37,430 nucleotides of DNA from a virus, in IMG/VR virus record IMGVR_UViG_3300008108_000376, positions 1-37,430 of that record, one strand, 5' to 3'. The translations under genes were made by a program, and so were the position numbers. Position 1 is the stretch's first letter; each line of letters opens with the position of its first letter. Below are positions 1 to 9,196 of the stretch, one piece after another. The notes under the pieces are model-generated. The model worked only from the letters and a program-made list of their open reading frames with translations, ran no database searches and was not told the origin of the DNA.

Positions 1-1
1 A

Positions 2-631
2 TATGCAGGTACAGGATACGGGTATCAAGCATTGTTTGATAGCTTTGGATTTGGATCATTTTCCCCTGCTATCAACTTTTTAATGATGCCTCTAAACTAT
101 GATCTACAAACATTGCAAGCCATTGAGTTAAATGATATGGTTCGTAGATCTAACTATAGTTTTGAGATGAAAAACAATGTGTTAAGAATATTCCCTATTC
201 CTAATAATTCAGAGGCAAAAATGCACTTTGAATATATTAGAGAAAGTGAAAGAATATCAAGCCAAACTTCGTCTGATACTAGTGGTGGTGCTAGTAATGT
301 ATCTAATATGCCTTACACTAATCCTTCATATATTATAATTAATAGTGTAGGTCGTCAATGGATTTTTGAATATACTTTAGCTTTAGTTAAAGAAATATTA
401 GGTTTGGTTAGAGGAAAATACACTAATATACCTATTCCCGGCTCTGAGGTAACATTAAATCAACAAGATTTGTTAGCACAAGCCGCGGCTGATAAAGTAA
501 GATTAATTGAAAAATTAAGACAATATTTAGATGAAACTTCTCGCCAAGCTGGTTTAGAACGTAAAGCCGCTGAAGCAGATTTTGCACTTAATGAATTAGC
601 TAAGGTTCCATTTACCATTTACGTAGGATAA
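2..631 (+). CDS. Neck protein, T4 gp13-like (5' end cut by window)
   Basis: The reading frame is open from base 2 with no start before the window edge, so the gene begins upstream. The TTG at 32 is probably internal. The visible 209 residues have an aromatic segment, then a beta-rich stretch (LRIFPIP, MHFEYI near residues 65-80) and a long charged, probably helical C-terminal half. This mix of 'numeric value/physical dimension' strands followed by a helical tail resembles the neck/head-completion proteins of T4-like phages that sit directly before a gp14-like gene. The assignment leans on position: the next two genes look like gp14 and gp15. It stops one base before the next start codon, so the genes are probably co-translated. 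It could instead be another virion structural protein; no catalytic motif is visible. Confidence 0.5.
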   Translation, partial: YAGTGYGYQALFDSFGFGSFSPAINFLMMPLNYDLQTLQAIELNDMVRRSNYSFEMKNNVLRIFPIPNNSEAKMHFEYIRESERISSQTSSDTSGGASNVSNMPYTNPSYIIINSVGRQWIFEYTLALVKEILGLVRGKYTNIPIPGSEVTLNQQDLLAQAAADKVRLIEKLRQYLDETSRQAGLERKAAEADFALNELAKVPFTIYVG

Positions 632-632
632 T

Positions 633-1151
633 ATGTGTGCAATGTTTGGAGGCTCTCGAGATGTGAGCTTAATTAGAAAGATGAATCGTGAATTGTTAGG
701 TAATATAATTACCCAACAAGCAGCTTTCTATAAATACAAATTGCAAGAAACCAAAGTAAATTTATATGGTGAGGCCGCAGGGGTAAAATATTACGATGGT
801 CCATTTCTGTTTAACTGTTTAGTAACTAGAATAGATCAACAATATCCAGTAAGTGATATAGGTGTAGAATACCAACAAGGCATGACATTTGCTTTCTTTA
901 GAGACGATCTAGTAGATGCCAATATAGTACCTGAAGTAGGAGATATTATATTGTATCAAGATAGTTACCATGGAGTACAATCTACAGTAATTAACCAATA
1001 TTTTACAGGTAAAAACCCAGATTATCCAAATAACGAGAACCCATTAAATCCAGGATTAGAAAACTTTGGTTCAAGTATATCTATAATATGTGATACTTAT
1101 TACATTCCAGCAGATAAAGTTGCAATTTCTCCATATAAAGAACGTATGTAA
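633..1151 (+). CDS. Neck / head-completion protein, T4 gp14-like
   Basis: This 172-residue protein would sit at the head-tail junction. Its features parallel T4 gp14: an N-terminal helix, a segment of the type ETKVNLYGEAAGVKYYDGP (compare the RGVECYYVPRE region of gp14), and a central strand GDIILYQDSYHGV that matches the GDLIYFPMDNSLFEI strand of gp14. It is shorter than T4 gp14 (about 256 residues) and lacks most of its C-terminal half. An alternative start lies three codons in (ATG at 642), giving MFGGSRDV; no Shine-Dalgarno sequence decides between them. The stop TAA overlaps the next gene's ATG by one base (TAATG), which indicates translational coupling with the gp15-like gene. Confidence 0.6.
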   Translation: MCAMFGGSRDVSLIRKMNRELLGNIITQQAAFYKYKLQETKVNLYGEAAGVKYYDGPFLFNCLVTRIDQQYPVSDIGVEYQQGMTFAFFRDDLVDANIVPEVGDIILYQDSYHGVQSTVINQYFTGKNPDYPNNENPLNPGLENFGSSISIICDTYYIPADKVAISPYKERM

Positions 1152-2164
1152 TGGCTCGACCAAGAAAACCTGTACCCAAATCACAACGAGAAATTAGCGA
1201 AAATCTCCAAAAAGCAACCGATCCGGTTAGAGGTAATCCTAATGCTAAAATAAATCCAAACGAAAATGAAACGGGTATAGATTTTAACCGTTCTACCAAA
1301 TTAAGTTTTAAAGACGATACTACAAAGCCATTAGCTATTGGCATACAAGATTTAGATGAGGCGGTATTCTATTATTTTAAAAATGTAATACAACCTTTTG
1401 TATATCAAAATGGTCAAAGAATTGAAGTACCAGTTATATATGGTTCCCCTGAAAGTTGGAAATCATTTCAAAAGGATGGATACTATAGAGATAAAAATGG
1501 AGCAATAATGCTTCCCTTAATAGCAGTAAAACGAGATTCTATAGCTAAAGACAGGTCTGTAGCAAACAAACTAGATTCAAATCAACCCAATCTATATGCT
1601 ACATTCCAGAAGGCATTCAACCCTAAAAACTTTTATAGTAATTTTGCTGCTCTAAACAACAGAATCCCGGTTAAAACATTTCATGCTGTAACTGTTCCCG
1701 ATTACGTTACTCTAGAATACAGTTGTATTGTGCAAACATATTACATGGAGCAATTAAATAAAGTAATTGAAGCCATTGAATATGCTTCTGATGCATATTG
1801 GGGTGATCCTGAACGCTTTAAGTTTAGAGCATTTATAGACCAATTCACTACTGCTACAGAATTAACAGCTGGTCAAGATAGACTAGTAAAAGGAACATTT
1901 ACTATCCGTTTACGCGGTTATATTATACCAGATACATTACAAAAGGATTTGAATTCTATTAAGAAGGTAAACTCCAAATCCAAAATTATTATACAAGTAG
2001 AAACAGTAACCAATTCCGATATATTTGATCCTAACACTAGAAAACTAAGTGATGGTAGAACTAGAAAAGATAGAGATACCAAAGGAAAAATTAACAGTGT
2101 TGGAGACGTAACACCAGGGAGAGAAACACAATCACCTGCCCCTGGATCAGAATTAAAATCATAA
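1151..2164 (+). CDS. Tail terminator / sheath stabiliser, T4 gp15-like
   Basis: This 337-residue protein probably caps the tail tube and sheath and joins tail to head. Residues 1-60 are basic, Asn/Pro-rich and likely disordered. The core then follows T4 gp15 block by block: VPVIYGSPESW (gp15 VPITYASKEHF), a LPLIAVKR strand, the YSCIVQTYYMEQLNKVIEAI helix-strand block (gp15 YELSIFTRYEDDMFQIVEQI), and a FTIRLRGYIIPDTL strand before the C-terminus (gp15 LTFEVNGWMYPP). The C-terminal 60 residues are a charged, disordered tail. The start overlaps the previous stop by one base. The order gp13-14-15-like is the classical T4 order, which supports all three calls. Confidence 0.72.
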   Translation: MARPRKPVPKSQREISENLQKATDPVRGNPNAKINPNENETGIDFNRSTKLSFKDDTTKPLAIGIQDLDEAVFYYFKNVIQPFVYQNGQRIEVPVIYGSPESWKSFQKDGYYRDKNGAIMLPLIAVKRDSIAKDRSVANKLDSNQPNLYATFQKAFNPKNFYSNFAALNNRIPVKTFHAVTVPDYVTLEYSCIVQTYYMEQLNKVIEAIEYASDAYWGDPERFKFRAFIDQFTTATELTAGQDRLVKGTFTIRLRGYIIPDTLQKDLNSIKKVNSKSKIIIQVETVTNSDIFDPNTRKLSDGRTRKDRDTKGKINSVGDVTPGRETQSPAPGSELKS

Positions 2165-2165
2165 G

Positions 2166-2279
2166 ATGCCAAATATTAGATTTATAGATTCGTTAAATGT
2201 AGGAGTATACACTGTTGAACCCACCCGTGGTAGTATTAACACATCAGATAATGTCAACAGTAAAAACATATTTTTATAA
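2166..2279 (+). CDS. Small hypothetical protein (37 aa)
   Basis: ATG one base after the gp15-like stop, with an uninterrupted frame of 37 codons to TAA at 2277-2279, six bases before the first fibre gene. The product begins MPNIRFIDSLNVGVYTVEP and ends in an Asn/Ser-rich tail. The tight packing on both sides suggests a translated gene rather than spacer. I do not recognise it. It could be a short virion accessory protein or the remnant of an anchor domain once joined to the fibre. No membrane segment or catalytic motif is present. Confidence 0.45.
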   Translation: MPNIRFIDSLNVGVYTVEPTRGSINTSDNVNSKNIFL

Positions 2280-2285
2280 TATAAA

Positions 2286-5200
2286 ATGGCAACCTGGAAG
2301 AAAATAATTGTTAGCGGTTCAAACGCTCATCTAGCCCAAATCACCTCCTCTGTTTTAACAAATGGAAATTTAGTAATGGCAGGAGTTGGTGGTGCCCTTA
2401 AAAATAGTGGTCTTTCCTTTAGTGGGAGTAGTTTTAATATTGGATCTAATTCTATTATTTCCACAGGCACAGGTTCAATATTAACAGGTTCATTTAGTGG
2501 TTCATTTGTTGGTACTACTAACCTACCAGACTTAACAGCAGGAGCTGGTATTAGCACATTCACTTATGATGGTGGTGCTACTGCTAACGTGGCTGTATCT
2601 GGAGCTGCTACTTTAGTAACTAACCGATTAACAAGATGGAGTGGAAATGCGTTTATTACCTCTTCTCTTTCAGATAATGGTACTATAGTATCAGGTGCTT
2701 CTTCACTCCAATTAACTGGAGCTAGCTCAGCTTTAACAGGTTCGCTACACGGAACCGCTTCTTGGGCCGATCTACTAGACGGTAGAGACAGTTCCGTGTT
2801 TGCAACCACAGGTTCAAATCAATTTAACGGAAACCAAGCTATAACCGGCTCTCTTACCGTAACCGGACAAATTACCGCACAAACCTTAAACGTTCAACAA
2901 GTTACCTCTAGCATAGTATATTCTAGTGGCTCCAACGTGTTTGGAAGTAGTTTATCTAACACACAACAACTTACGGGCTCGGTTAGTGTAACAGGAAGCT
3001 TTACAGTTACAACAACAGGAACTGAGTTACAAGTTACAAGCACAGGAGTAAATTTAGGAAATATTGTAACAGATAACCACAACGTAACAGGTAGCCTGCG
3101 AGTATCCGGTTCTGCTACTATAGTAGGTAACACTTTTATAACAGGTTCTACTAACATAACCGGCTCTGCAAGGGTACAGGGATCTATTAATATAGGAAGT
3201 TCTTTGAGCACTATATCTTATAATCTACCCCTGTCAATAACTCTACCCGCAATAGGAACAAAAGTAGCATTCCTTAATGTAGGCATAAATTCAGTTGTTA
3301 AAGTAGAATTAAATGGAAGTGAAAACGGATTCTATCAACCTATACTTTTAACAATTGCTAGAAATTCTACAGGTGCTTCTATTACCATAAATAAAGATAA
3401 TCCTTTCTTTCATGAGCATTCCAATGATATTGCTTTCTCAAGTGACACTACTACGGGTGACATTTTTGCAGAAAAACTATTATATACAACTGGAAGAAAC
3501 TTTAGAATAAGTAAAGTAGAAACACTATTTGGTACAGCAACTGTATTAAATGGTACTTTGACTTCAACAATTGGGGTAGGAACTGATCAAAGTGTTACTA
3601 GAATTGGAAAAGCACTTTACATAACTGGAGCTAATACCGCAGCCCAAGGTAATCTAGATGTCAGCGGTACCGCTCGAATACAAAACAACACTCAAGTTAC
3701 CGGCTCCTTTACCGTAACAACAGGCAGTGCGATTGAACTCCAAGTTACAAATTTAGGAGTAAACATTGGAAACGCTACTACAGATACTCACAACGTGACA
3801 GGTAGCTTAAGAGTATCTGGCTCCTCTACTATAGTAGGTAATACCGCTATAACAGGTTCTACTAACATAACAGGAAGTTTTATAGTTACAACAACTGGAA
3901 CTGAACTTCAAGTTACAAGTACTGGAGTAAATTTAGGAAATGCCATAACAGATGTTCACAATGTAACAGGTAGCTTAAGAGTATCTGGTTCAAATACATT
4001 TGTAGGCAATCAAACCGTAACAGGTAGCTTACTTACTACTGGATCTAATACTTTAATTGGTACAACTTTTCTAACAGGTAGCCTAAACATATCAGGTAGT
4101 GAAACAATTAAAGGATATATTCAATTTGAACCTGTAACTGCAAATATAAATACAGCTATCTCAGCATCGTACATTTATGTATCTGGTTCTACAAATGACT
4201 TATATTTTTCTCAAAATAGTAAAGGCTACTCTAACACAACTCGTTTACGTTGGTTAGAAGGTAATTTATATACTGGTCTATTACATGGTGGTTTAATAAC
4301 AACCCAATCATCTACTGTTTATCAAATATCAAGTGGTAGTGGTATTATAGTTGACTTAAATGCAAGTTTAAATGACGATCCTTACCCCGTAATACAATTT
4401 TTAGAATGGGGGAATTTATCTGCAAGTATTGCTCCCTTAACCGCTTCTTTCCAACAAGCATTTGTTGGTATTGATTCAACTAATAATATTTTTGCTCAAG
4501 GTACACCATTTTCAAATGGTCAATTTGATAATATAATTAATATAGGTGGAGTATTTTTCCAAAACCAATCTACAATTAACGGTGTTAAAACACAACCTTC
4601 TGTAGCATATGGATTTGAGCAATCACAAAACGTATTTAATAGAGCATTTGGACCTTTAAAACTATCAGGATACACTTTAGCGCCAAGTGGTTCTTCAACT
4701 GGTAGTTTAATAGTAGGAAGTGGTACAGCTTATGCTCCTGGTTCTAACTATGCAATAGATCCAAACGAACCTTATTATAGTGTTGATAGTGGAACTAATA
4801 TATCTAAAATATTTAGATATCACCAATCTGGTTCTACTTGGGTATACAATACAAATGGGGGTGTAGGATTTCCTACCATAGATCCTGAACAATATTCAAA
4901 TAACGGTACACTTACAACTGTCCAACCCAATGACTGGTCAATACAACGTGTATTCTGGTTTCCAAATTCCGTTATTAAAGCAATAGTTGTTTATTATGGT
5001 AACCAATCATATTCAACAGAAGCAGATGCTATTGCTAATATAAACATTGAATCATTTGTTGAAGCTCCTAACACCGCTGCTAACGCCATTTATTTAGGGT
5101 CTATAGTAATTAGAGGTAATGGTTCATTAGATACTCCTGCAGATTTTACAATTGTACCCGGTGGATTATTTAGACAAGTAGGAGGATCAGGTGGTGGAGG

Positions 5201-8200
5201 CTCTATAATAACCCAAACATTAGCCGGCTTATCTGATGTTAACATATCAGGACCTACAGATGGTCAAGCATTAGTATACAATAGTACTGCTGCTAAATGG
5301 GAAAATAAATCTTCTATTAGCGCTTCTATTACGGGAAATGCTGCTACTGCTACTAGTGCTTCATTTGCTACTACTGCTTCTTATACATTTAATGCTGTTA
5401 GTGCTTCCTTTGCTACCAGTGCATCCCTTGCTCAAAATGCTAACACCGCAAGCTATGTGCTTAATGCCGTGTCTGCTTCATTTGCAACCTCGGCTTCACA
5501 AGCACAAAACGCCAACACAGCTAGCTATGTGCTTAATGCCGTGTCTGCTTCCTTTGCAACGTCTGCCTCGTTTGCAACGTCTGCATCGTTTGCAACCTCG
5601 GCTTCACAAGCACAAAATGCTACTACTGCGAGCTATGTACTAAACGCCATATCTGCTTCATATGCATTAAATGCTGATTTACTAGACGGTAGAGACAGCT
5701 CTGTATTTGCAACCACAGGTTCAAATCAATTTAGCGGTTCTCAAGCTATAACAGGTTCCCTTACCGTAACCGGGCAAATCACAGCACAAACCTTAAACGT
5801 TCAACAAGTTACCTCTAGCATAGTATTTTCTAGTGGCTCTAACGTATTTGGAAGTAGTTTATCTAACACACAACAACTCACAGGTAGTGTTTCTGTAACA
5901 GGAAGTTTTGTAGTTACCACAACGGGAACCGAACTACAAGTAACAAACACAGGAGTAAATTTAGGAAACATTGTAACAGATGTTCATAATGTAACAGGAA
6001 GTTTGAGAGTATCCGGTTCTATGAACGTAAACGGAACACCTGTATCGTTAGGTACCGGATCAAATGGGCAAGTAACTTTTTGGAATGGCACAACTACACA
6101 AACTGGCTCAAATAATTTGTTTTGGGATAATACTAATGGGTTGTTGGGGGTTAAACGCACTAACCCACAGGTTGAAATTGATGTAATTGGGTCTATTCGT
6201 TCCACTAGTACCATATTTAGTACTACAAATCAAACCAACAATATTCAAACGAATGGTCAAAACTTGGTATTTTTAGGATCATCGTCTATTAGTTACATGA
6301 CAATGTTTCAATCGACAGGCAACCTAATTCTACAAAACGGAGGCACATTCACAGACGCAGGCTTTCGACTAGATGTAAGTGGTAGCACAAGATTAAATGG
6401 TAATACAGTCGTAACCGGCTCCTTTACCGTAATAACAGGTAGTGCCGTTGAACTTCAAGTTACAAATTTAGGGGTAAACATTGGAAATGTTACAACAGAT
6501 ACTCATAATGTAACTGGTAGCTTAAGAGTATCCGGCTCCTCCACTATAGTAGGTAATACTGCTATAACCGGTTCACTTACTGCAACAGGGGGTATAACAG
6601 GCTCTCTATTTGGTACTGCTAGTTGGGCTCAAAACGCAGTAACCTCATCTTATATACTAAATGCGGTTAGTGCCTCGTTTGCTTCCACTGCCTCCTATGT
6701 GTTAAACGCAGTTAGCTCCTCATTTGCAACTACTGCCTCCTATATACTAAATGCAGTATCTTCCTCGTTTGCAACCTCAGCTTCACAAGCTCAAAATGCT
6801 AATACTGCATCATATGTACTAAATGCTGTTAGTGCCTCTTTTGCTACAAATGCCTTAAGTGCCTCGTTTGCAACCTCGGCTTCACAAGCCCAAAATGCTA
6901 ACACAGCTAGTTATGTGCTTAATGCCGTGTCTGCTTCCTTTGCAACGTCTGCCTCGTTTGCAACATCGGCTTCATTTGCAACATCAGCTTCATATGCCGT
7001 CAACGCTGATTTACTAGATGGTAGAGACAGCTCTGTATTTGCCACAACGGGCTCAAACCAATTTAGCGGTTCTCAAGCTATAACAGGTTCTTTAACCGTA
7101 ACAGGACAAATCACAGCCCAAACATTAAATGTACAACAAGTAACCTCTAGTATTGTATTTTCTAGTGGTTCCAATGTGTTTGGTAGTAGCTTAGGTAATA
7201 CACAACAACTTACAGGTAGTGTTTCTGTAACAGGAAGCTTAACTGTTAACAATATCCCGGCCATATTAGGTTCAATTACAAGTGGTCAAGTAGCGTTTGG
7301 AACCGGAAGCAATATTTTGGGTGGGGATAGTGGGTTTACTTGGGATAATACAAATAAGGTTCTCTCTTTAGGAGGATCTACTACAACTCTTCCAAAATTT
7401 TCAATAAACCATGAATCAACTAGTACTACTTTTGTAGGAGATAATCAACAAGCCGCACTAAGATTAAGAAATAGTAATGCAACTAATAACAACTTTACTA
7501 TAATTCAATCCAACTCCTCTACTGGTAATATTGCAGATGCTGTTATAGGATTTAGACATGTTGACCATACAAATAGTTACGGAGAGATATTTTTTGGAAC
7601 AAGAGGTGCATCAGGATTTGCAGCAAGGTGGATTATAGGCACTGGTGGTATTTTACAATCCAACGGAGCACAAACTATTCAAACCTCAACTGGTAATCTT
7701 ACTCTAACAACTGCTGCTGATAATGGTAATATTATATTAAGCCCAAATGGAACAGGTAGTGTTCTTGTTAATACAACTACAAACTCAGGCTTCCGCTTAG
7801 ATGTGAACGGTACTGCAAGAGTAAGTGGCAACACAATCGTAACCGGCTCCTTCACCGTAACAACCGGCAGTGCTGTTGAACTACAAGTTACAAATTTAGG
7901 GGTAAACATAGGAAATGCTACAACCGACGTTCACAACGTAACAGGTAGCTTAAGAGTATCCGGTTCCATGGATCTAACAGGTAATGCTAGAATAAGTGGC
8001 TCAAGTGTATTTAGCGGAAGTGTTGTAATAACAGGCACCCCTAACACTTCTATCAGTTCCTCTCTTATAGTATATGGATCCGGTTCTTCCCAACCCGTAT
8101 TTACAGTACAAGGTTCACAAGGTGAACTATTCTCTATAACAGATAGTTTATCCGGCTCACTATTCTCTGTTAACGATATTTCGGGCTTACCAATACTAGA

Positions 8201-8555
8201 GGTATTCTCCAATGGAGATACACTTATAGGAGACTACATGGCTCCAGCAGTATACACAACTCGAAGAGTAGCTTCTACTACCGCGGGTGTAAACGTAATA
8301 TATTCTTTAGCTACTTCCTCGTACGACGGAGTATTTGTAGATTATACAATTAGATCTGGTTCCGTTGGTCGAGCCGGAAATTTCATGGCTATGTGGTCAG
8401 GTACAAGTGCGGACTTTACAGATAACTCTATAAACGGATTCGGCATCACTACAAACTTTGTGTTTGGAGCTTCAATTTCTGGTAGTAACTTAATAGTATC
8501 TGGTTCAGGTTCAACCGCAGGTTGGACAGTTAAAACAATAATAAGAGGTATATAA
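2286..8555 (+). CDS. Giant modular tail fibre 1 (2089 aa)
   Basis: A very long, Ser/Thr/Asn/Gly-rich, Lys-poor protein built of repeated units. These include many VTGSLRVSGS-type beta units, Ala/Ser-rich tracts with the units SASFAT and QAQNANTASYVLNAVS (DNA about 5330-5665 and 6640-7005), and three copies of a module beginning ADLLDGRDSSVFATTG, a pattern common in phage fibres. Two larger non-repeated insertions sit at about residues 310-460 and 608-980. The second ends with LAGLSDVNISGPTDGQALVY, a motif seen in many marine phage fibres, and these insertions may be binding domains. The C-terminal ~115 residues (DYTIRSGSVGRAGNFMAMW onward) form a knob-like domain without S74 motifs. The start (ATGGCAACC) lies 6 bases after the small gene. 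A role in host adhesion is inferred; receptor unknown. Confidence 0.85.
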   Translation: MATWKKIIVSGSNAHLAQITSSVLTNGNLVMAGVGGALKNSGLSFSGSSFNIGSNSIISTGTGSILTGSFSGSFVGTTNLPDLTAGAGISTFTYDGGATANVAVSGAATLVTNRLTRWSGNAFITSSLSDNGTIVSGASSLQLTGASSALTGSLHGTASWADLLDGRDSSVFATTGSNQFNGNQAITGSLTVTGQITAQTLNVQQVTSSIVYSSGSNVFGSSLSNTQQLTGSVSVTGSFTVTTTGTELQVTSTGVNLGNIVTDNHNVTGSLRVSGSATIVGNTFITGSTNITGSARVQGSINIGSSLSTISYNLPLSITLPAIGTKVAFLNVGINSVVKVELNGSENGFYQPILLTIARNSTGASITINKDNPFFHEHSNDIAFSSDTTTGDIFAEKLLYTTGRNFRISKVETLFGTATVLNGTLTSTIGVGTDQSVTRIGKALYITGANTAAQGNLDVSGTARIQNNTQVTGSFTVTTGSAIELQVTNLGVNIGNATTDTHNVTGSLRVSGSSTIVGNTAITGSTNITGSFIVTTTGTELQVTSTGVNLGNAITDVHNVTGSLRVSGSNTFVGNQTVTGSLLTTGSNTLIGTTFLTGSLNISGSETIKGYIQFEPVTANINTAISASYIYVSGSTNDLYFSQNSKGYSNTTRLRWLEGNLYTGLLHGGLITTQSSTVYQISSGSGIIVDLNASLNDDPYPVIQFLEWGNLSASIAPLTASFQQAFVGIDSTNNIFAQGTPFSNGQFDNIINIGGVFFQNQSTINGVKTQPSVAYGFEQSQNVFNRAFGPLKLSGYTLAPSGSSTGSLIVGSGTAYAPGSNYAIDPNEPYYSVDSGTNISKIFRYHQSGSTWVYNTNGGVGFPTIDPEQYSNNGTLTTVQPNDWSIQRVFWFPNSVIKAIVVYYGNQSYSTEADAIANINIESFVEAPNTAANAIYLGSIVIRGNGSLDTPADFTIVPGGLFRQVGGSGGGGSIITQTLAGLSDVNISGPTDGQALVYNSTAAKWENKSSISASITGNAATATSASFATTASYTFNAVSASFATSASLAQNANTASYVLNAVSASFATSASQAQNANTASYVLNAVSASFATSASFATSASFATSASQAQNATTASYVLNAISASYALNADLLDGRDSSVFATTGSNQFSGSQAITGSLTVTGQITAQTLNVQQVTSSIVFSSGSNVFGSSLSNTQQLTGSVSVTGSFVVTTTGTELQVTNTGVNLGNIVTDVHNVTGSLRVSGSMNVNGTPVSLGTGSNGQVTFWNGTTTQTGSNNLFWDNTNGLLGVKRTNPQVEIDVIGSIRSTSTIFSTTNQTNNIQTNGQNLVFLGSSSISYMTMFQSTGNLILQNGGTFTDAGFRLDVSGSTRLNGNTVVTGSFTVITGSAVELQVTNLGVNIGNVTTDTHNVTGSLRVSGSSTIVGNTAITGSLTATGGITGSLFGTASWAQNAVTSSYILNAVSASFASTASYVLNAVSSSFATTASYILNAVSSSFATSASQAQNANTASYVLNAVSASFATNALSASFATSASQAQNANTASYVLNAVSASFATSASFATSASFATSASYAVNADLLDGRDSSVFATTGSNQFSGSQAITGSLTVTGQITAQTLNVQQVTSSIVFSSGSNVFGSSLGNTQQLTGSVSVTGSLTVNNIPAILGSITSGQVAFGTGSNILGGDSGFTWDNTNKVLSLGGSTTTLPKFSINHESTSTTFVGDNQQAALRLRNSNATNNNFTIIQSNSSTGNIADAVIGFRHVDHTNSYGEIFFGTRGASGFAARWIIGTGGILQSNGAQTIQTSTGNLTLTTAADNGNIILSPNGTGSVLVNTTTNSGFRLDVNGTARVSGNTIVTGSFTVTTGSAVELQVTNLGVNIGNATTDVHNVTGSLRVSGSMDLTGNARISGSSVFSGSVVITGTPNTSISSSLIVYGSGSSQPVFTVQGSQGELFSITDSLSGSLFSVNDISGLPILEVFSNGDTLIGDYMAPAVYTTRRVASTTAGVNVIYSLATSSYDGVFVDYTIRSGSVGRAGNFMAMWSGTSADFTDNSINGFGITTNFVFGASISGSNLIVSGSGSTAGWTVKTIIRGI
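2769..3020 (+). repeat. Fibre module copy 1 (LLDGRDSSVFA...VTGSF)
   Basis: First of five long direct copies, in fibre genes 1 and 2, of a module reading LLDGRDSSVFATTG, then SLTVTGQITAQTLNVQQVTS, then SSGSNVFGSSL and TQQLTGSVSVTGSF. Similarity is visible at DNA level. This copy differs slightly (NQFNGNQAI instead of NQFSGSQAI). Confidence 0.85.
5330..5665 (+). repeat. Ala/Ser tract with 18- and 72-bp units in fibre 1
   Basis: Tandem repeats coding for SASFAT (6 residues) and a 24-residue unit SYVLNAVSASFATSAS plus QAQNANTA. DNA copies differ mostly at third codon positions. The same unit recurs at about 6640-7005 in this gene and in both other fibres. Confidence 0.85.
5676..6018 (+). repeat. 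Fibre module copy 2
   Basis: Second copy of the LLDGRDSSVFA module, full length, followed by the shared continuation TTTGTELQVTNTGVNLGN and VHNVTGSLRVSGS. It directly follows an Ala/Ser repeat tract, as do copies 3, 4 and 5. Confidence 0.85.
6640..7007 (+). repeat. Second Ala/Ser tract in fibre 1
   Basis: Same 6- and 24-residue units as the tract at 5330, again leading directly into an LLDGRDSSVFA module. Tract plus module therefore form one duplicated super-unit. Confidence 0.8.
7008..7245 (+). repeat. Fibre module copy 3
   Basis: Third copy. It matches copy 2 up to SVSVTGS and then diverges into a unique segment (SLTVNNIPAILGSITSG), marking a module boundary near 7240. Confidence 0.8.
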
Positions 8556-8556
8556 T

Positions 8557-9193
8557 ATGGCATTTAACTATTCGCCTAAAGTTGCAACAGACGGTCTAGT
8601 ATTGTATCTAGATGCGGCTAACCCAAAATCATATGTAAGTGGTTCAACCACATGGGGAGATTTATCACGAGGTGGAAATAATGGTACTTTAGTAAATGGA
8701 CCAACGTTTGATGGTGGAAATGGTGGGTCGATTGTATTTGATGGGGTAAATGATTATGGAACTGTTCCAACAAATCCTCTATTAATTACTACTGAGTTTA
8801 CAAAATCCATTTGGTTTAATATTATAAGGTCTATACTTTCTTATATCATATAGAGCAGACTTAAATCCCAAACTTTGGCAAATTGGGTTTACAGATTCTA
8901 CTTCTGCAAAATATTGGCAACCCTCTACACTACCCTTAAATACGTGGCAAAATATTACATTAACCGGGAATGGGTCTAATTTTGGAATATACTATAATTC
9001 AACTTTACAAGCTAGTGGCACATATTCTGGGATATTTAGCAGTGGAACAGGTGATATTTTTATAAGCTCATTTACATCAACTTCGCGATTCATTAATTCC
9101 AAAATTGGACTAATTAAATACTATAACCGCGCCCTCTCCGCTACCGAAGTCCTCCAAAACTATAACGCAACAAAAACCCGATTCGGACTATAA
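8557..9193 (+). pseudogene. LamG/concanavalin-like lectin gene, frameshifted
   Basis: The first 98 codons (8557-8853) begin MAFNYSPKVATDGLVLYLDA and carry the N-terminal part of a LamG-type jelly-roll fold (YVSGSTTWGDLS, NGGSIVFDG). That frame stops at TAG 8851-8853. The remainder of the fold continues one frame later from about 8850 to the TAA at 9191-9193 (ADLNPKLWQIGFTDS ... YYNRALSATEVLQNYNATK). Removing one base near 8845-8853 would give a single protein of about 212 residues, colinear with the intact paralogue that follows (220 residues). The shared C-terminal motif NRALSAxExLQNYNATKTRFGL closes both. This is a real disruption, a recoding event or an assembly error; no slippery sequence is obvious. 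It starts one base after the fibre stop. Probable role: fibre-associated glycan binding (inferred). Confidence 0.75.
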
Positions 9194-9196
9194 CAT

